64,000 nt of DNA from Myxococcota bacterium (lineage in GTDB: Bacteria > Myxococcota_A > Polyangia > JAAYKL01). Below, piece after piece: positions 61,718-64,000 of this stretch. The stretch spans positions 21,141 to 85,140 of the forward strand of contig JASJCT010000004.1 of NCBI GenBank assembly GCA_030065855.1, read 5' to 3'. Under the pieces are notes generated by a model. That model was given only the letters and a program-made list of their open reading frames with translations. It made no database searches and had not been told where the DNA came from. Every line of letters begins with the position of its first letter. The first letter of the stretch is position 1. A program made the translations under genes and the position numbers.

Positions 61718-62482
61718 TCAGTCCTCTTGGGTTTCGCGAAACTTTGGTGCCAGAAAGGCACTTAACCGCTGTTCCACCATTCGTGGATTGTCCCCAGCGC
61801 TTATGGCGAGAACCCCTTCCCTGGTGAGCTCCCATACGAGGACTTCTTCAGAACTCCGGGTCCGCAGCTTTCCGGCGAGGGGATTGAACAAAAGATTTGC
61901 GAAAAGAGCGCCGTAGAATGTGGTCAACAGGGCTACCGCCATTGAAGGGCCGATGGTCGACGGATCGTCCATATTCTGGAGCATGCCCACCAGACCGACC
62001 AGGGTTCCGATAAGCCCGAGGGCTGGTGCGAACGCACCCATTGTCGAGAAGATCTCCGCGCCGATGCGGTGTCTATCCTTGAGCCAGGAGATCTCAGTAT
62101 CCAGAATGTTTTCGATAGCTTGGGGGTCTTCGCCGTCGACCGCCAGCTGGATGCCTTTTTTTAGAAATGCATTGTCCGTATCGCCGACCACCTCTTCCAG
62201 GGCGAGAATGCCTTCGCGGCGTGCCCTGTTTGAGAAGTCAATCATCTGGGTAATGACATCTTTGGGGTTGATAATTTTGTAGAGGAAGGCATTTTTGGCC
62301 ACTTTGCCGGCCCCTAGCACCTGAGCCAGTGGGTAGTTGATGAACGTCGCACCGATGGTGCCGCCGACGACGATTAGCAGGGATTGGGTGTCGATGAAGG
62401 CGGCGATGCCAACCCCGGCGGCGATTGCGTATCCAACGAGCCCAAAAGCTGAAACCAGACCGATTAGCGTCGCAATATCCAT
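61718..62482 (-). CDS. motA: Stator protein MotA
   Basis: A 254-residue MotA with four membrane helices: MDIATLIGLVSAFGLVGYAI, SLLIVVGGTIGATFINYPLA, STMGAFAPALGLIGTLVGLV, GPSMAVALLTTFYGALFANL. The cytoplasmic loop contains SNRARREGILALEEVVGDTD. Its conserved prolines and the TLVGLV stretch are present. With MotB it converts ion flow to rotation. It is the first gene of the long flagellar run. Confidence 0.96.
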   Translation of the reverse strand: MDIATLIGLVSAFGLVGYAIAAGVGIAAFIDTQSLLIVVGGTIGATFINYPLAQVLGAGKVAKNAFLYKIINPKDVITQMIDFSNRARREGILALEEVVGDTDNAFLKKGIQLAVDGEDPQAIENILDTEISWLKDRHRIGAEIFSTMGAFAPALGLIGTLVGLVGMLQNMDDPSTIGPSMAVALLTTFYGALFANLLFNPLAGKLRTRSSEEVLVWELTREGVLAISAGDNPRMVEQRLSAFLAPKFRETQED

Positions 62483-62824
62483 GGGTCGCCCTACTTTCTC
62501 CTGGAATTACACAAAGCAACGGCTATGCCAGGCATCAGCCGACAGGTAGTGGACCCAAAAGCCATTGAAATCAGGAGATTAGGCGCGAAGGGATCCCATC
62601 GTTTCTTTCCAAAGAGTCAAGGACGCCGGAAAACACGTCAGCGGTTTGACGTGTTCGCCTCCGCCAAGCCTACGGCGGGGTTATCGATTTTCGAGATAGA
62701 CTGCGAAGAACCAAGATCCCGCCTTAGCGCAGGAACTGGCTCGGCGATCGCCAGATGGTTCATAAAGAAACTTGTCTGAAGTTTCAGGTTAGGCCTGGCA
62801 AAGGCGGGCCCGTTTGATATGGTT
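62483..62824. other. Gap upstream of motA with a short palindromic repeat
   Basis: No gene was seen in these 342 bp. The region must hold the promoter of the motA run. It contains copy 2 of the short repeat at 62647-62679. No sigma-54 or sigma-28 consensus was recognised. Confidence 0.55.
62647..62679. repeat. Short palindromic repeat, copy 2
   Basis: It matches 25981-26013 at 31 of 33 bases. About 30 bp further on CCAAGATCCCGCC is the inverse complement of the sequence that follows copy 1 (GGCGGGATCTTGG), so this copy seems to be the larger, palindromic form of the element. Confidence 0.75.
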
Positions 62825-63823
62825 CTAAGTAATTAGAGTGCAGACGACCCGGTTTCTCCCGTTTCGCTTGGCTTCGTAAAGACAGTTATCTGCAACTGAA
62901 ATGAGCTTGGCCGAGTCCACAATCGCCTTTGGGTGAACGGTCGCCACACCCACACTCGCGGTTACCTTGAGCACGTTGCCGGATCCGTCCAAAGCTGGCA
63001 CCGCAATCGTTGCCACGTGGGACCGTACGCGTTCTCCTAAAACCTGGGCACCGTCTGCGTCTGTCCCGGGGGCTAAAATAGCAAATTCCTCACCACCGTA
63101 GCGCGCCAAGACGTCTTCTGTTCGAATCGCACTCAAAATGCCCTTTGCAACGCCGATAAGTACCTGGTCCCCGCTCTGATGACCGTAGGTATCATTAACT
63201 CTTTTAAAGAAATCAATGTCGATTAAAAGCAGGGTATAGGGGATGCGGTGCCGTCGCGCAAAAGACAAATCTGTTTTCATCTTTTGCATCAGGTAGTTAC
63301 GATTGAATATGCCGGTCAGACCGTCCCGGGTTGTGGTTTCATACATTTCCCGCAGATAGGATTCCTCGAGTTTATCTTGGTAAGTGAACTTCAGCATGAT
63401 GCGGCGTCCGAGCAGGATTTTTTGGCCATCTGACAGCACTGTCTGGGAGACTTTTTGCCCCTTAAAGTAAATGCCGTTCGTACTCCCCAGATCCTGAATG
63501 AGGATTTTTCCCGCGTCTATGTGCTGTACAGATGCGTGCCGCCGCGATATGCCCTCATCCCTGAGCACAACGGTGCAGTCTGGGTGGCGCCCGATGATGA
63601 CAGTTTCTCCAACAGTGTCTGCGACGGGGATGACCCGGCCGACGTCGTGACCACCGAGAACAATGAGGCAGGCCTTTTTTTTAAGTTTTTCAACTTGGAT
63701 CAGCTCTTCAACCATGGAGGAGATTTCAATTCTGCCGGTGATATCTGTATCGCTTTGCCGCGTTTTTCGAGATACGTCTTCCGGATGCGGTGGTCTGTTT
63801 CTCCCCCTCATACTAAATAGCAT
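62825..63823 (-). CDS. Diguanylate cyclase with FHA domain
   Basis: Up to 332 residues (start ATG 63823, or ATG 63811 giving 328). FHA domain: VIIGRHPDCTVVLRDEGISR, RHASVQHIDAGKILIQDLGS, TNGIYFKGQKV, which binds phosphothreonine peptides. GGDEF domain: TRDGLTGIFNRNYLMQKMKT, LLLIDIDFFKRVNDTYGHQS, and the active site ARYGGEEFAIL; an RTED inhibitory site lies five residues before GGEEF. It should make c-di-GMP with product feedback. Placed before motA on the same strand, it is likely tied to motility control; the 340-bp gap argues for a separate transcript. Confidence 0.95.
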   Translation of the reverse strand: MLFSMRGRNRPPHPEDVSRKTRQSDTDITGRIEISSMVEELIQVEKLKKKACLIVLGGHDVGRVIPVADTVGETVIIGRHPDCTVVLRDEGISRRHASVQHIDAGKILIQDLGSTNGIYFKGQKVSQTVLSDGQKILLGRRIMLKFTYQDKLEESYLREMYETTTRDGLTGIFNRNYLMQKMKTDLSFARRHRIPYTLLLIDIDFFKRVNDTYGHQSGDQVLIGVAKGILSAIRTEDVLARYGGEEFAILAPGTDADGAQVLGERVRSHVATIAVPALDGSGNVLKVTASVGVATVHPKAIVDSAKLISVADNCLYEAKRNGRNRVVCTLIT

Positions 63824-64000
63824 CGGCTGATTTGCCGTATTGGTTAAGATTTTTTCGCAGTTTTGGAATTAACTGGCCAATTTGTCCGAGGCGAGGTAGT
63901 GCCTGAGAGGTGAGTTCAAGACAGTCGTAGGTTAGAGATATCAAGCTTGAGTCTGTTGATGCGTTTGATGAGGAGTGCCACTTGGTGGCTTGCATTGGGG
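63813..64000 (-). other. Possible C-terminal end of a gene entering from the right edge
   Basis: Two minus-strand frames are open from the window edge. One runs to a TAG at 63813-63815, just before the diguanylate cyclase start (ending KLRKNLNQYGKSADAI). The other stops near 63930 (VALLIKRINRLKLDISNLRL). Neither is recognised, and the sequence does not decide between them. Confidence 0.3.

Noticed and set aside
63930..63999. Ribosomal protein S15-like peptide (QVALLIKRINRLKL)
   Set aside because: The resemblance covers about 14 residues and is followed by a stop where S15 would continue with its conserved HHSRRGLL region.

Overview
The window looks like a chromosomal segment of a flagellated Gram-negative bacterium, most likely a myxococcotal or other former delta-proteobacterial lineage. 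The evidence is lipobox lipoproteins, OmpA-type cell-wall anchoring, L- and P-ring flagellar genes, a giant Asp-Thr-repeat lipoprotein, WYL, PEGA and TPR proteins, and a response-regulator/GspE fusion. The lineage is inferred from gene content only. No rRNA, tRNA or CRISPR was found.

The left part (1-31 kb) is a loose mix of housekeeping and accessory genes on both strands. In order it holds: the tail of a DUF4143 ATPase; a CstA-type peptide transporter overlapping a convergent macro-domain protein; a HigBA toxin-antitoxin locus whose toxin is cut to 36 codons; a REC-GspE-zinc-ribbon ATPase; a lipoprotein hydrolase; and two unknown coupled genes behind a possibly broken reading frame. An eroded zone follows, with a transposase tail and a 42-bp copy of a methyltransferase 3' end. 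Next come a 1462-residue lipoprotein with an Asp-Thr repeat and a beta-helix, and a VOC/WYL/toroid-enzyme segment lying between two inverted copies of a REP-like hairpin. The rest of this part is a methyltransferase, acylphosphatase, ketoacyl synthase plus thioesterase, a CDF metal exporter, an OmpA-family protein, a PEGA/TPR protein, glutaminyl-tRNA synthetase with an appended tRNA-binding domain, a CAP-domain lipoprotein and an acidic lipoprotein. Several families of GC-rich palindromic repeats lie between the genes.

The right part (31-62.5 kb) is one long flagellar locus, all on the minus strand and tightly packed with many 1-4 bp overlaps. In transcription order: motA, two motB paralogues, fliL, fliM, fliN, fliO, fliP, fliQ, fliR, flhB, flhA, flhF, flhG, fliA, flgF, flgG, flgA, flgH, flgI, flgJ, flgM, flgN, flgK, flgL, csrA, fliW, three flagellins, flaG, fliD, fliS, a fliT-like gene, a fourth flagellin, a second fliS, a HATPase protein and a TPR protein. 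An FHA-GGDEF diguanylate cyclase sits upstream of motA. The hook, MS-ring, C-ring fliG and export-ATPase genes (flgBCDE, fliEFGHIJK) are not here.

The most informative signals are regulatory. Two flagellin genes have near-perfect sigma-28 promoters (TAAA-N15-GCCGAYWR). Their leaders carry two small hairpins with GGA in the loop, the second covering the Shine-Dalgarno sequence. The other two flagellins have related Shine-Dalgarno hairpins. With csrA and fliW directly upstream of a flagellin gene, this predicts CsrA/FliW translational control of flagellin like that of the Bacillus hag leader. Also unusual are the complementary MotB pair (one keeps the proton-channel Asp, the other keeps the peptidoglycan-binding domain), a FlgJ carrying a Cys/His peptidase-like domain, and an enlarged FliO.
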